From NCBI GenBank assembly GCA_014584345.1, contig JACTNB010000009.1, positions 1-64,000 of the forward strand: a stretch of DNA of 64,000 nt, written 5' to 3'. Under the pieces are notes generated by a model. The model had not been told where the DNA came from, did not search any database, and saw nothing but the letters and a program-made list of their open reading frames with translations. Of this stretch, positions 8,442 through 16,388 are shown in pieces. The first letter of the stretch is position 1; the number at the start of each line of letters is the position of its first letter. The DNA is from Planctomycetota bacterium. GTDB taxonomy: Bacteria; Planctomycetota; Planctomycetia; Planctomycetales; Planctomycetaceae. The position numbers were made by a program, and so were the translations under genes.

Positions 8442-9518
8442 TCACACGTCTCCCGTGGAGCTACTTCCGGAACTGGTGAGGCTTCCCTGACAACTGGAAC
8501 CACTCCCGGCGGTGCACCCGAAGCAGTGACGTCCCGTGATGATGGACCGGTGCAGAAGCTGCTGGAGAGTCTCGTCATCCAGGTGCAGGATGTTGGGCCG
8601 TGAGGTCGTGAGCTTGAGGTCAAGCATCTGATTAAAGTCACAATCGTACAAATACCCCTGCCAGTCGACCGACAGCATTGCCCTGCACATCAACCCCTCA
8701 ACCGTTGCGGGATTGAACGCCTCGACCAGTTTCCGCAGATAAACATCATATTGTTCCTGACGCATTAGATCGACCAGAAAACGGCTGATCGGCATATTGG
8801 TGATGGTGAACAGCGAGGTGAATTCAATCCCGTGGTTGGTCCTCAACACTCGTCGGTAATCGGCTTCCAGACGCTGTTGATCGGGGGGCAGGAACGGACC
8901 GACCGGGTTATATACCAGCGACAATGGTAACTGGGACCCAGGCATGCCGTATCCGAGTCTGTTGAGACGCTGCAACGCCGCCACCGATCGTTGAAAAACA
9001 CGGTCCCCCCGCTGTTTGTTGACGTTCTCCTCCAGGTAACAGGGGAGCGAAGCGACGATTTCGACGTGATGTTCCGCCAGAAAGTCGGCCAGATCCTCGT
9101 ACCCTGGTGCCTCCAGTATCGTCAGGTTGCAGCGGTCGATAACCTTTCGTCCCTGCCGATGAGCGCGGCTCACCAGCAGTCGAAAGTAGGGATTCATCTC
9201 GGGAGCGCCCCCTGTGATATCAAGCGTCCTCACATTCGCCCGAGCAAGAAAATCCAGGCAGGCTTCGGCCACTTCGATGGTCATCGACTCCTTGCGATCC
9301 GGACCGGCATCCACATGACAATGCCCGCAAGTCTGATTGCAGACGCGTCCCACGTTTACCTGCAGGGTGTCGATCCCTCGGGCGGTCAGTACCGGCGTGC
9401 CGCACTCGGATAGAAGGTCCGAAAATGCGGGGAACTCGGAGTTCTCTTCGAGAATCGTCCGTTGCTGGCCGGGAGAGGCCAGTGGATGCCCTATTCGGAG
9501 GAGTGTCATGTTGACCAT
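8442..9518 (-). CDS. arsS: Arsenosugar biosynthesis radical SAM protein ArsS
   Basis: The 358-residue protein carries the radical SAM cluster motif C60-x3-C64-x2-C67 (VCNQTCGHCHVDAGPDR), the text LDITGGAPEMNP, and the family's Cys-rich end CFGCTAGSGSSC. This is the ArsS family (TIGR04167), which acts with ArsM to form arsenosugars from methylated arsenic and SAM-derived deoxyadenosyl groups. In some species this protein contains selenocysteine; here ordinary Cys codons are present at the motif positions. The ATG at 9518 is chosen because GAGGAA lies 5 bases before it; the upstream open frame runs into csrA. It starts 8 bases after the csrA stop and ends against the transferase start, so the three genes are translationally close. 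The C-terminus has about 13 extra residues, rich in Ser. Confidence 0.9.
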   Translation of the reverse strand: MVNMTLLRIGHPLASPGQQRTILEENSEFPAFSDLLSECGTPVLTARGIDTLQVNVGRVCNQTCGHCHVDAGPDRKESMTIEVAEACLDFLARANVRTLDITGGAPEMNPYFRLLVSRAHRQGRKVIDRCNLTILEAPGYEDLADFLAEHHVEIVASLPCYLEENVNKQRGDRVFQRSVAALQRLNRLGYGMPGSQLPLSLVYNPVGPFLPPDQQRLEADYRRVLRTNHGIEFTSLFTITNMPISRFLVDLMRQEQYDVYLRKLVEAFNPATVEGLMCRAMLSVDWQGYLYDCDFNQMLDLKLTTSRPNILHLDDETLQQLLHRSIITGRHCFGCTAGSGSSCQGSLTSSGSSSTGDV

Positions 9519-9525
9519 CGTTTCC

Positions 9526-9735
9526 TCATTCCGTTTTCGAAAAATTGGCAGACGTCGCGATTTGCGGCTTCCGTGGCAGGGTGGGCTGTTTGAACAATTC
9601 CCCGCGCAAGATGGTAACGCTCCGAGGAGCCGAAATTCCCACGCGGTCTCGTCCACCCCGAATATCCAGGATCCGGATCTCCGTTGTGTCGTCAAGGTAC
9701 ACAGCTTGGCCAGTTTTACGCGATAAGATTAACAT
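9526..9735 (-). CDS. csrA: Carbon storage regulator CsrA
   Basis: The 69-residue protein is a clear CsrA: MLILSRKTGQAVYL at the start, then IRILDIRGGRDRVGISAP and VTILRGEL. CsrA dimers bind GGA motifs in mRNA leaders and block or alter translation. The usual C-terminal arginine (in a VHREEV-type motif) corresponds to TILRGELF, and the tail is about 10 residues longer than average (QPTLPRKPQ and onwards). It lies 36 bases after arsM and 8 bases before arsS, so it is almost certainly co-transcribed with both. Placement inside an arsenosugar operon is unusual and suggests either local feedback on the operon mRNA or simple co-expression. A second CsrA domain, fused to a receiver, lies at 31.4-32.2 kb. 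Confidence 0.93.
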   Translation of the reverse strand: MLILSRKTGQAVYLDDTTEIRILDIRGGRDRVGISAPRSVTILRGELFKQPTLPRKPQIATSANFSKTE

Positions 9736-9771
9736 AGGAATCCATGCCTGGTAAGGGGGCTAGCGACAGGC

Positions 9772-10953
9772 TCAACAGCAGGCATTGTCGGAACAGCAGG
9801 ACGCCCCGTTGGATTCGGTAGTCAGATTGTAGTATTCACCTTTGGTTTCCCGGGAAGAGCGAATCTTGCCTCGTCGGCAATTGAACGGCACCGCCTCGTC
9901 GGGCGGGATTTGCCGAAGTGGTTCGATGGCTTCGAAAGATCCTCGATAAGGGGTCTGCTGCAGGAGTTGAAAAGTCTTATCGCAAACGGCCATTCTTTCT
10001 CCCCGGCAATAGACGTGGCCATCGTCGTCTTCAACTTTCTTGAACGGTCCGCGATAAACAACCGCCTGATTCCGTTCCAGGCAGGGCCCCTCCTTCCCCT
10101 TGTAGGCCAAGACCGTCATGGATCGAAATTCGATCCCCGCGACGGTACGCCACGGTTCGGCCTGCCGCTTGACGATCTCAATTCCATAAAATCCAGCGAG
10201 TTCGAATGCTTCCAGGAAACGATCTTCGCGAAACGCTCCGGAAATACAGCCGGACCACAATTCGGGATTGTCCTGCATTTCCCGTGGAACGTCTTCATCG
10301 GCGACAATGTCACTGATCGCAGCCCGGCCACCATTTTTGAGCACCCGGAAAATCTCGGCGAACAGTTGCTGACGATCCTGCTGCCGCACAAGATTCAGTA
10401 CGCAGTTGGACACGACACAGTCCACCGTACCCGATGCAATCATCGGCTGGTCGTGACGCAGACGCTCTTCGACATGCCGCAGCTTGAGCCAGCCGGTTGG
10501 GTCGGCGATGGGATGCTGACCTAATTCCCGACCCAGCAGGTCCAGGTCCAACTGCAAGTCCTGAATCATGCCGTAACGAAAATCGACGTTATCGAAGCCA
10601 ATTCGTTCGGCCACCTGCTTCTGATACTTTCGCGCCAGCGCAAGCATTTCCAGATTGCAGTCCACGCCGATCACTCGACCCCGCTTGCCCACCACTTGAG
10701 ATATGATGTAGCAAAGTTTGCCGCCTCCCGAGCCGAGGTCGACAACCGTATCGCCTTCTTTCACATGCCGGGTTGGATCACCACAGCCGTAGTCTCGTTC
10801 AAGAATTTCCCGTGGGATGACAGACAGAAAGTCGCCGACGTAATCGACCGGACAGCAAAGTGCCTCTTCACGCGCCTGGGCGGCCGCGGCATAGCGATTG
10901 TAGACGGACATTTCGGAGGGAGTGTTCGAAGGGGTATCTGCGGCGTTCGACAT
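9772..10953 (-). CDS. arsM: Arsenite methyltransferase of the arsenosugar type (ArsM-like)
   Basis: The 393-residue protein has the SAM-binding motif VVDLGSGGGK (about 70-79), conserved Cys pairs near the N-terminus (ALCCPVDY, DYGCGDP), CVVSNCVLNLV with motif-type cysteines, and a Cys-rich tail (SCCSDNACC). It fits the methyltransferase class that sits next to ArsS in cyanobacteria and planctomycetes. These enzymes methylate As(III), and the cysteines are the expected thiol ligands. The C-terminal third (about 285-370) contains two YRGPF/YRGSF motifs and looks like an added domain not needed in simple ArsM. AAGGA precedes the ATG. It is the first gene of the tight run arsM-csrA-arsS-transferase. 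A palindrome, AATTGATCAATT, lies 39 bases upstream. The substrate is inferred from family and context. Confidence 0.8.
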   Translation of the reverse strand: MSNAADTPSNTPSEMSVYNRYAAAAQAREEALCCPVDYVGDFLSVIPREILERDYGCGDPTRHVKEGDTVVDLGSGGGKLCYIISQVVGKRGRVIGVDCNLEMLALARKYQKQVAERIGFDNVDFRYGMIQDLQLDLDLLGRELGQHPIADPTGWLKLRHVEERLRHDQPMIASGTVDCVVSNCVLNLVRQQDRQQLFAEIFRVLKNGGRAAISDIVADEDVPREMQDNPELWSGCISGAFREDRFLEAFELAGFYGIEIVKRQAEPWRTVAGIEFRSMTVLAYKGKEGPCLERNQAVVYRGPFKKVEDDDGHVYCRGERMAVCDKTFQLLQQTPYRGSFEAIEPLRQIPPDEAVPFNCRRGKIRSSRETKGEYYNLTTESNGASCCSDNACC

Positions 10954-10991
10954 TTCGTTGTGGTCCTTACGGGATGAGTGTGAACGGATTC

Positions 10992-11003
10992 AATTGATCA
11001 ATT
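10992..11003. promoter_or_regulatory. Perfect 12-base palindrome upstream of arsM
   Basis: AATTGATCAATT is a perfect dyad, 39 bases before the arsM start, in an otherwise featureless 312-base gap (10954-11265). ArsR/SmtB regulators bind AT-rich dyads with ATCAA/TTGAT-like halves, so it could be an operator. No arsR gene is seen in the window and the site is short, so a chance palindrome cannot be excluded. Confidence 0.3.
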
Positions 11004-11265
11004 TATCGGTTTTGGGAAAACCCGGGCTGGGCCTTGTCATGGAATCGTATGCCAGCGGTAAGGCCCGATCTGTGACCGAGGACACAAAATGCAAAAAAGT
11101 GCTGGAACAGGGTCGGCTCCTCGCCCGTGGGGCTTTCCTGCTTCGAGTTCTCCACATGATTCGCGGGCCTGTCATTCCCTGCCTCGCATCCGACGTTGTG
11201 CAGGGTAATGCGGTAACAGCAACGGAAGACGGTCGAAGCGATCGCTACTGGCAAACTTCCCTATG

Positions 11266-11808
11266 TTACACGTTTCTTTGCTCCAGATTCCCTGCTTCCG
11301 CGGATGCTGTGCCGTCATCTGCGATCCGTTTAGGATCGCCCTTCGGGCGACAACGGAGATGCAACCAGGCCAGCACGACGGTTGCCAAACCGGCTACTTC
11401 GAGCAGCGGGACTTCGACCGTCGTGATCAGCACAAAGCCCACGCGGCGCCAGAAATAGTTTTTCTGGAAATCCGACGCGGTCGCATACCAGGTCAAATAC
11501 TCATGGGCAGCCGCGATGGCTGCGAGCGTGACAGCAAGTATCAGTACGGCGATGCTGGTAAGCGACAAGGCCCGCGCAAACGCTTCCCACTGGGATGCCC
11601 GTCGTAGCAAGTACAGTGCGGGGGGAGCTAGAACGACCACCCAGGACACATGGCAGGCCACCAGCGCCTGAAGCGGTGGTCCGCAACCCCACACGCCACA
11701 GACCGAATGCCCCCAGTTGCCCGGCCAATGAGCAACAGACAATGTCCCGGCCAGGGTGAGCCCCCAGAGGGTTAATAAGCCGTAGGGCTTGATGGTGGCA
11801 GTCAGCAT
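11266..11808 (-). CDS. Four-helix membrane protein of unknown function
   Basis: The 180-residue protein has about four hydrophobic helices: LLTLWGLTLAGTLSV, the segment around VVVLAPPALYLL, LTSIAVLILAVTLAAI and a last one around LEVAGLATVVLAWLHL. A Cys-containing loop, SVCGVWGCGPP, lies between the first two. The last 30 residues are polar and charged. I do not recognise the family. The two cysteines in the first loop could bind a metal or form a disulfide. It starts 14 bases after a small lipoprotein gene and probably shares its transcript. The next gene in the same direction (arsM) is 312 bases away, so co-transcription with the arsenic genes is possible but not shown. Confidence 0.7.
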   Translation of the reverse strand: MLTATIKPYGLLTLWGLTLAGTLSVAHWPGNWGHSVCGVWGCGPPLQALVACHVSWVVVLAPPALYLLRRASQWEAFARALSLTSIAVLILAVTLAAIAAAHEYLTWYATASDFQKNYFWRRVGFVLITTVEVPLLEVAGLATVVLAWLHLRCRPKGDPKRIADDGTASAEAGNLEQRNV

Positions 11809-11822
11809 GACGATGACTTTCG

Positions 11823-11999
11823 CTACTTTGTGTCCGATCCGCCTGGAGCTGGCTCCTCGGTTGATGTTCCCGTACCTCCGCCGGTTGTGTCGACCTCTGC
11901 GCCCCCTGGGGGCGTTGCAGTGGGAGCAGGAGATTCCGCGCAGCCCTGCAGGGTCGGGAGCAGTAGCAGCATGGACAGCAGCACTAAACGGTAAATCAT
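11823..11999 (-). CDS. Small predicted lipoprotein (58 residues)
   Basis: From the ATG at 11999 the frame reads MIYRLVLLSMLLLLPTLQGC, a short lipoprotein signal ending in a lipobox (LQGC, Cys20), then a disordered tail rich in Pro, Gly, Thr and Ser (PTATPPGGAEVDTTGGGTG) ending at the TAG at 11823-11825. AGAGG lies about 9 bases before the ATG. After lipid attachment the mature part would be only 39 residues, a tethered flexible peptide. It is followed after 14 bases by the four-helix membrane protein, so the two are likely a pair. No homologous family is recognised; small lipoproteins of this kind are common in planctomycetes. Confidence 0.65.
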   Translation of the reverse strand: MIYRLVLLSMLLLLPTLQGCAESPAPTATPPGGAEVDTTGGGTGTSTEEPAPGGSDTK

Positions 12000-12468
12000 G
12001 TGTTGGCCTCTAGGAAGGTGAAATTGAACTTAGTCGTAAAAATCGGTCCGGAATGTTTGTGGATACGGATTTCAGAGAGTGATCCTCTCATTGTGATTGC
12101 GGATCGGCCCGTTACTGTGCGAGATCTCACAGAAGGTGAAATCTCCTAAGAATTGTTGACTCCCGCACACTTCACGGATTGGCAAGTAAAGTGAACCGCC
12201 CAGGCTCGCCGCACCAGAGAGCCGGATTACGGACTCGTCATTGGTTCGCCTCCCGCATGACCGCGGTTCAGCAGGGATTTCATCGACACCGACCACTGGC
12301 ACCGTAAACTGTGAGCCGTACATTCCTCTCTGTGTCCCGAAACTCGGCTCGCAGTCCCGCTTTTTCTGGGAAATCGAATGCTCGCGCGGCGTGGGGAGTT
12401 TACAACAAGCCAGCGGGACGAAGGGACCAGTCAGGAGGGACAAAGTTGCTTGCGTCAGGCCGACCGGC
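12000..12468. other. Intergenic stretch without a supported gene
   Basis: About 470 bases between the mercuric-reductase-like gene and the lipoprotein gene. A minus-strand open frame covers most of it (12072-12485), but it overlaps the end of the flavoprotein gene, has no ribosome binding site and no recognisable protein text. A promoter for the lipoprotein/membrane protein pair should lie here; no convincing -35/-10 pair was picked out. Confidence 0.4.
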
Positions 12469-14058
12469 TCAACGGGTCCAGGCAAGCCACTTTTTGAACA
12501 GCGATTTAATGAACGGGGTCAGGCGGGTGCGGCTGTACTGATCCCCCAGTTTGCGGATCGCCTCCGCTTGCGTGGGATAAGGGTGGATCGTCGAACCGAT
12601 TTTGCTCAGGCCCAGTTTGTGTGTCATCGCCAGTGTGATTTCGGAGATCAAGTCTCCCGCATGGGGAGCCACGATGGTGGCCCCCAGGATGTTATCCGTC
12701 CCTTTCCGGGTATGCACTTTGACATACCCTTCCGTTTCGCCGGCCAGAATCGCGCGGTCTACATCGGCAAAATGTTGCACGTAGGTATCAATTTCGATGC
12801 CCTGTGCAGTCGCATCCTTTTCATACAGTCCCACATGAGCGACTTCCGGGCTTGTGTAAGTGCACCAGGGAATCGTCAATGCGCTGGCTTTGGCCCGCCC
12901 CTTGAACAACGCATTCTGAATTACGATCCTGGCCATGAAGTCGGCACTGTGTGTGAATTTGTAACGCGAGCAGACATCACCGGCGGCGTAGATGTTGGGG
13001 TTCGTCGTCCGCAGCCGATCATCGACCCGAACACCAGTCCGCGCATCATACTCAACGCCGATTTCCTCCAGTCCCAGACCATGCACATTGGGTGCTCTCC
13101 CTACCGACACAAGCAGTTGATCGACCGTCACATCGTAATGCACACCGTGCGAATCGACGGACAGCTTAATCTTGTCGTCAACACGTTGCAGATGAAGTTG
13201 TCTGCCGCAACACAATAACTGAACACCATCCCGTTCCAGCGATTTGGCGACGATGGCCGAGGCTTCCGGTTCTTCCATCGGCAGAATGCTCTCGGCGGAT
13301 TCCACCAGAAAAACTTCCGAACCCAAACTGGCAAATGCCTGGGCCATTTCGCACCCGATCGGGCCGGCCCCAATCACGCCGAACCGTCGAGGCAACTCCG
13401 TGAGCGAAAACAGCGTCTCGTTTGTCAGGTAAGGAACCTGATCCAGCCCCGGAATGGGAGGAGCAGCGGCGCGGGCTCCGGTGGTAATGACGGCTTTACG
13501 GAAACTCAGTGTCTGATGTCCCACCCGGACGGTGTTCGAACCCGTGAAGCGGGCCTCCCCGAGATAGACATCCACCCCGAGATTTCGAAACCGTTCTGCC
13601 GAGTCATTCGGGCTGATCTCCGCACGCAACTGCCGCACGCGTTCCATGACACAGGCAAAATCTGACTGAATCGGACCTTCAATCTCGATCCCAAAATCCC
13701 CCGCCTGCCGGGCGGCTCGTGCCATTCGTGCCGAGCTGATGACTCCTTTGGAAGGTACGCAGCCCACGTTGAGGCAGTCTCCTCCCATCAGATGCCGCTC
13801 GATCAACGCCACTTTGGCACCCAATCCCGCTGCGCCAGCAGCGGTCACCAGACCGGCAGTTCCCGCGCCGATCACCACCAGGTTGTATCGCCCGGCGGGT
13901 TTCGGATTGATCCACTCCCGCGGATGCACCTGGGCTTCGAGCCGTTGATTGTGAGCATCGTACGGCTCCAACGGCCCCCGATCCGCTGAAGGAGCAACGG
14001 GGATCGTTGCATCGAGGGAACGATTTTTCTGGTTGGTTTCCTTAGTCGAATGTGACAT
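12469..14058 (-). CDS. Mercuric-reductase-like flavoprotein disulfide reductase
   Basis: The 529-residue protein has an N-terminal extension of about 55 residues, the FAD dinucleotide fold (YNLVVIGAGTAGLVTAAGAA) and the redox pair C95-x4-C100 (GGDCLNVGCVPSK). The NAD(P)H fold (FGVIGAGPIGCEMAQAFA), the second FAD motif (IYAAGDVC) and the dimerisation end with HPYPTQAEA follow. It belongs to the pyridine nucleotide-disulfide oxidoreductases closest to MerA. It lacks the N-terminal heavy-metal domain and the C-terminal Cys pair (the end is KSLFKKWLAWTR), so mercury reduction is doubtful. Adjacent TVP38/TMEM64 genes are a frequent partner. The ATG at 14058 is preferred; an upstream frame adds 28 unlikely residues. 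It follows the TVP38 gene by about 140 bases. Confidence 0.85.
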   Translation of the reverse strand: MSHSTKETNQKNRSLDATIPVAPSADRGPLEPYDAHNQRLEAQVHPREWINPKPAGRYNLVVIGAGTAGLVTAAGAAGLGAKVALIERHLMGGDCLNVGCVPSKGVISSARMARAARQAGDFGIEIEGPIQSDFACVMERVRQLRAEISPNDSAERFRNLGVDVYLGEARFTGSNTVRVGHQTLSFRKAVITTGARAAAPPIPGLDQVPYLTNETLFSLTELPRRFGVIGAGPIGCEMAQAFASLGSEVFLVESAESILPMEEPEASAIVAKSLERDGVQLLCCGRQLHLQRVDDKIKLSVDSHGVHYDVTVDQLLVSVGRAPNVHGLGLEEIGVEYDARTGVRVDDRLRTTNPNIYAAGDVCSRYKFTHSADFMARIVIQNALFKGRAKASALTIPWCTYTSPEVAHVGLYEKDATAQGIEIDTYVQHFADVDRAILAGETEGYVKVHTRKGTDNILGATIVAPHAGDLISEITLAMTHKLGLSKIGSTIHPYPTQAEAIRKLGDQYSRTRLTPFIKSLFKKWLAWTR

Positions 14059-14198
14059 CGCAAAGTTTCCAGTACGGATGTGAAATGAAGAATGCTTGCG
14101 TGCAGCCCAGTCGAAAGCCTCACGACCTGGAATTTCTATCACGCGAGTTGTCGAGCACTACCCGACCTGCGTCTGCTGTGCCACTGTGTGCGTCGCGG

Positions 14199-14987
14199 TC
14201 ACGAACGCGGAAGTCTGGCGATATCGGATGTTTCGCCTCCAGGCAACTGGGAAGAACTGGGTCTTAACCATGTCACGAGTTTTCGCAACACCAACGGCAG
14301 CACTCCCAACAGAATGAACGCGACCAGTAACTGAGGAGATAAAATGCCCCGCATACCTCGTTCGGCTAATATCGACAGGCTGGGGACACTCGCTCCGGCG
14401 TAGACATAGACGGCTGTACCGGGCAACATCCCCACCTGACTGACTAGCCAGTAGGTTCTCGTTTTAATGGGCGTCAGCCCCATGACCACGTTGATCACGA
14501 AGAACGGGACCGCTGGTATCAGTCGCAACATAAACAGGTAAAACGCCCCTTCGCGTTCGAGTGAACGGTTGAACGTCACCAGTCGATCACCAAAGCGGCT
14601 CTGAACAAAGTCCCGCAACAGAAACCGACTGACGAGGAAGGCAATGGTGGCCCCGGCTGTCGAAGCAAAACTGACCAGGACTGTCGCGGAGCCAAAACCA
14701 AAAAACCAGCCGCAGGTCAGAGTCAGCACCGCTGCGCCCGGCAGCGACAATCCGGTCACTGCCACATAGATCAGGAAGGCCAGCCCGAAAACCAGCAACG
14801 GCTGCGTTTCCTGCAACAACTTCAATTCCGCTTCCCGGGCCGCCAGATTCTCCAGCGTCAAGGAGTCGCCGAACTGCAGGTATCCGAAGACTCCGGCCGT
14901 CAGAATGATCGCCAACACCAACATCTTTTTAACGATTGCCCTCGGTGAGGTTGACATCGCTGCATGTTCTTTCGTGTGATCATTCAT
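14199..14987 (-). CDS. TVP38/TMEM64 (SNARE-associated, DedA-like) membrane protein
   Basis: The 262-residue protein has five or six hydrophobic segments and the family core: YVAVTGLSLPGAAVLTLTCG, then FGSATVLVSFASTAGATIAF, LRLIPAVPFFVINVVMGLT, and PGTAVYVYAG. Proteins of this superfamily act as lipid scramblases or flippases in eukaryotes and are of uncertain role in bacteria. They are often found next to mercuric-reductase-like flavoproteins, as here, and the two may work as a unit at the membrane. The ATG at 14987 is taken; Met11 (14957) is an alternative. The end (LRPSSSQLPGGE) is polar. Together with the flavoprotein and the glycosyltransferase upstream it forms a same-strand run leading into the arsenosugar genes. 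Confidence 0.88.
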   Translation of the reverse strand: MNDHTKEHAAMSTSPRAIVKKMLVLAIILTAGVFGYLQFGDSLTLENLAAREAELKLLQETQPLLVFGLAFLIYVAVTGLSLPGAAVLTLTCGWFFGFGSATVLVSFASTAGATIAFLVSRFLLRDFVQSRFGDRLVTFNRSLEREGAFYLFMLRLIPAVPFFVINVVMGLTPIKTRTYWLVSQVGMLPGTAVYVYAGASVPSLSILAERGMRGILSPQLLVAFILLGVLPLVLRKLVTWLRPSSSQLPGGETSDIARLPRS

Positions 14988-15053
14988 TGCGTTCGCGTTC
15001 TCTATTGTAATGGTAACCTCGTTTTGAACGGATAACGATGTTCGAGTTTGTTC

Positions 15054-15850
15054 TCACCTGTTTCTCCACGTCAGCCAGCGGTAGCGGGCGATCGTGTAAA
15101 GAATTCTGTAGCCAGCTTTGATGGATCCGGTATCCGTTCCGCTGATTTTGCTCACGCCAACACGTCGACGATAGGCAACTGGAATTTCTTCACATCTCAG
15201 GTGGGCGAGAGTCGCTTTAATCTGCATCTCGACGGTCCAGCCAAAGTTCTGGTCGGACATCCCGAGCCGTTCCAGCGCCTCCCACGAAATCGCCCGAAAG
15301 GGCCCGAGATCGGAAAACTTTGCTCCCAGCAGACCCACATCAGGAGTGGAGCAAGCCAGTTACCAAACACCGCGACGGGTGGCATCGCTCCAGGCTCGCG
15401 CGGGCCGAGCATTCGGGAACCGACTACAAAATCGGCTCTCCCCTCCAGAATGGGACTGACCAACGGAAGCAGAAACTCTGGGTGGTCACTGTAGTCGCCG
15501 TCCAGAAACACCACTACTTCCGGACGAGTCTGAACCGCCGTGGTCACTGTAATGGCGGCGATTCCCGCCAGGTACGCAGCCCCGTAACCCCGCCTAACCT
15601 CCTTGACCACGGTTGTACCATGGTTGATGGCGACCTGCGCGGACCGGTCCGTCGAGCCATTGTCAACCACAAACACTTGCCCCACTGCAGGCAGATCATT
15701 CAGCACCAGCGGAAGGGACGCTTCTTCATTTAACACCAGGATGATGACGGCTACTCCGGCCAATTTGCACTCGTTTCCCCGTCGCTGCCCGTGAGTCGTA
15801 CTCCAGGTTTTCTGAACGAAGGTGGGCTCCACATCGAAATGGTCTTGCAT
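15054..15850 (-). pseudogene. Family 2 glycosyltransferase (dolichol-phosphate-mannose synthase-like), one frameshift
   Basis: From 15850 the frame gives a normal GT2 domain: AVIILVLNEEASLPLVL, VVDNGSTDRS, FLDGDYSDHPEFL (the D-x-D metal site region) and DFVVGSRMLG, up to GNWLAPLLM near 15345. Conserved text then continues in another frame (GLLGAKFSDLGPFRAIS, then MSDQNFGWTVEMQIKA and IPVAYRRRVG) to the stop at 15054. Adding one base near 15336-15345 restores a full protein of about 265 residues. The intact enzyme would transfer a sugar from a nucleotide donor to a polyprenyl phosphate or similar acceptor. It lies 66 bases before the TVP38 gene. As with the desulfurase, the lesion is a single missing base in otherwise well-kept text. 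Confidence 0.75.
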
Positions 15851-15927
15851 CAGCGGACCAGAGTTTCTGCAATCGTGAACACAAGCTATCCCTTTCAGTG
15901 GAATAACAACAATCTGATCAGCAGGAA

Positions 15928-16310
15928 TTAACGACGACCGGTCTGGCCGCGTAACGCCCGATCATTCAGGCCCCAGTCATAATCGAGATACTGCACCCGG
16001 GCGGACCCGCTCTCGGTCAGCGGCCGCGCGCTGACCGGGACGATTCGATCCGTACGCCCCTGTTGACACACCGTAGCCAGCAGTTGCGCCCCGCTTCAAA
16101 AAAGGAATCGAGCACAACGCGGCCCTGCATATCGATCCTTAAGGCGTCAGCTTCGTCGTCCGGGAAGAAGTAGATGGCAGGCTGGCCCGGGACGTCGATC
16201 AGGCAGCGATCGGACAGTAATTGTTCCCATTGGAGATCGTGCAACCCGGTGAACGGAGGAGAGTTCACGGATCGAGTCTGCGTCGTGGCTTACCGAATTC
16301 GTGTGTTCAT
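15928..16310 (-). pseudogene. Broken hypothetical gene (stop and frameshift)
   Basis: A minus-strand frame, 16268-16017, reads PAIYFFPDDEADALRIDMQG and ends early. The text that would extend it naturally (IVPVSARPLTESGSARVQYL, then DYDWGLNDRALRG) lies in a second frame running to the TAA at 15928-15930. Upstream, an ATG at 16310 is in frame but is followed by a TAA after six codons. The pieces look like one former gene of about 120 residues with one frameshift near 16040 and one nonsense codon. No family is recognised. It sits between the broken glycosyltransferase and the broken Crp/Fnr gene, in a stretch with several other lesions. Confidence 0.35.
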
Positions 16311-16388
16311 CCTCGGATCCGATCTGCCGGCGACACGGCGGAGAGTTCGAGCATCCTCCTATTACGCGTTGCAAAAACCTCCCGCCAA

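Noticed and set aside
12072..12485. 137-codon minus-strand open frame in the gap after the flavoprotein gene
   Set aside because: It overlaps the flavoprotein end, has no ribosome binding site and no protein-like pattern.
12469..14058. Calling the flavoprotein a true mercuric reductase
   Set aside because: It lacks the N-terminal heavy-metal domain and the C-terminal Cys pair needed by MerA, and no other mer gene is nearby.
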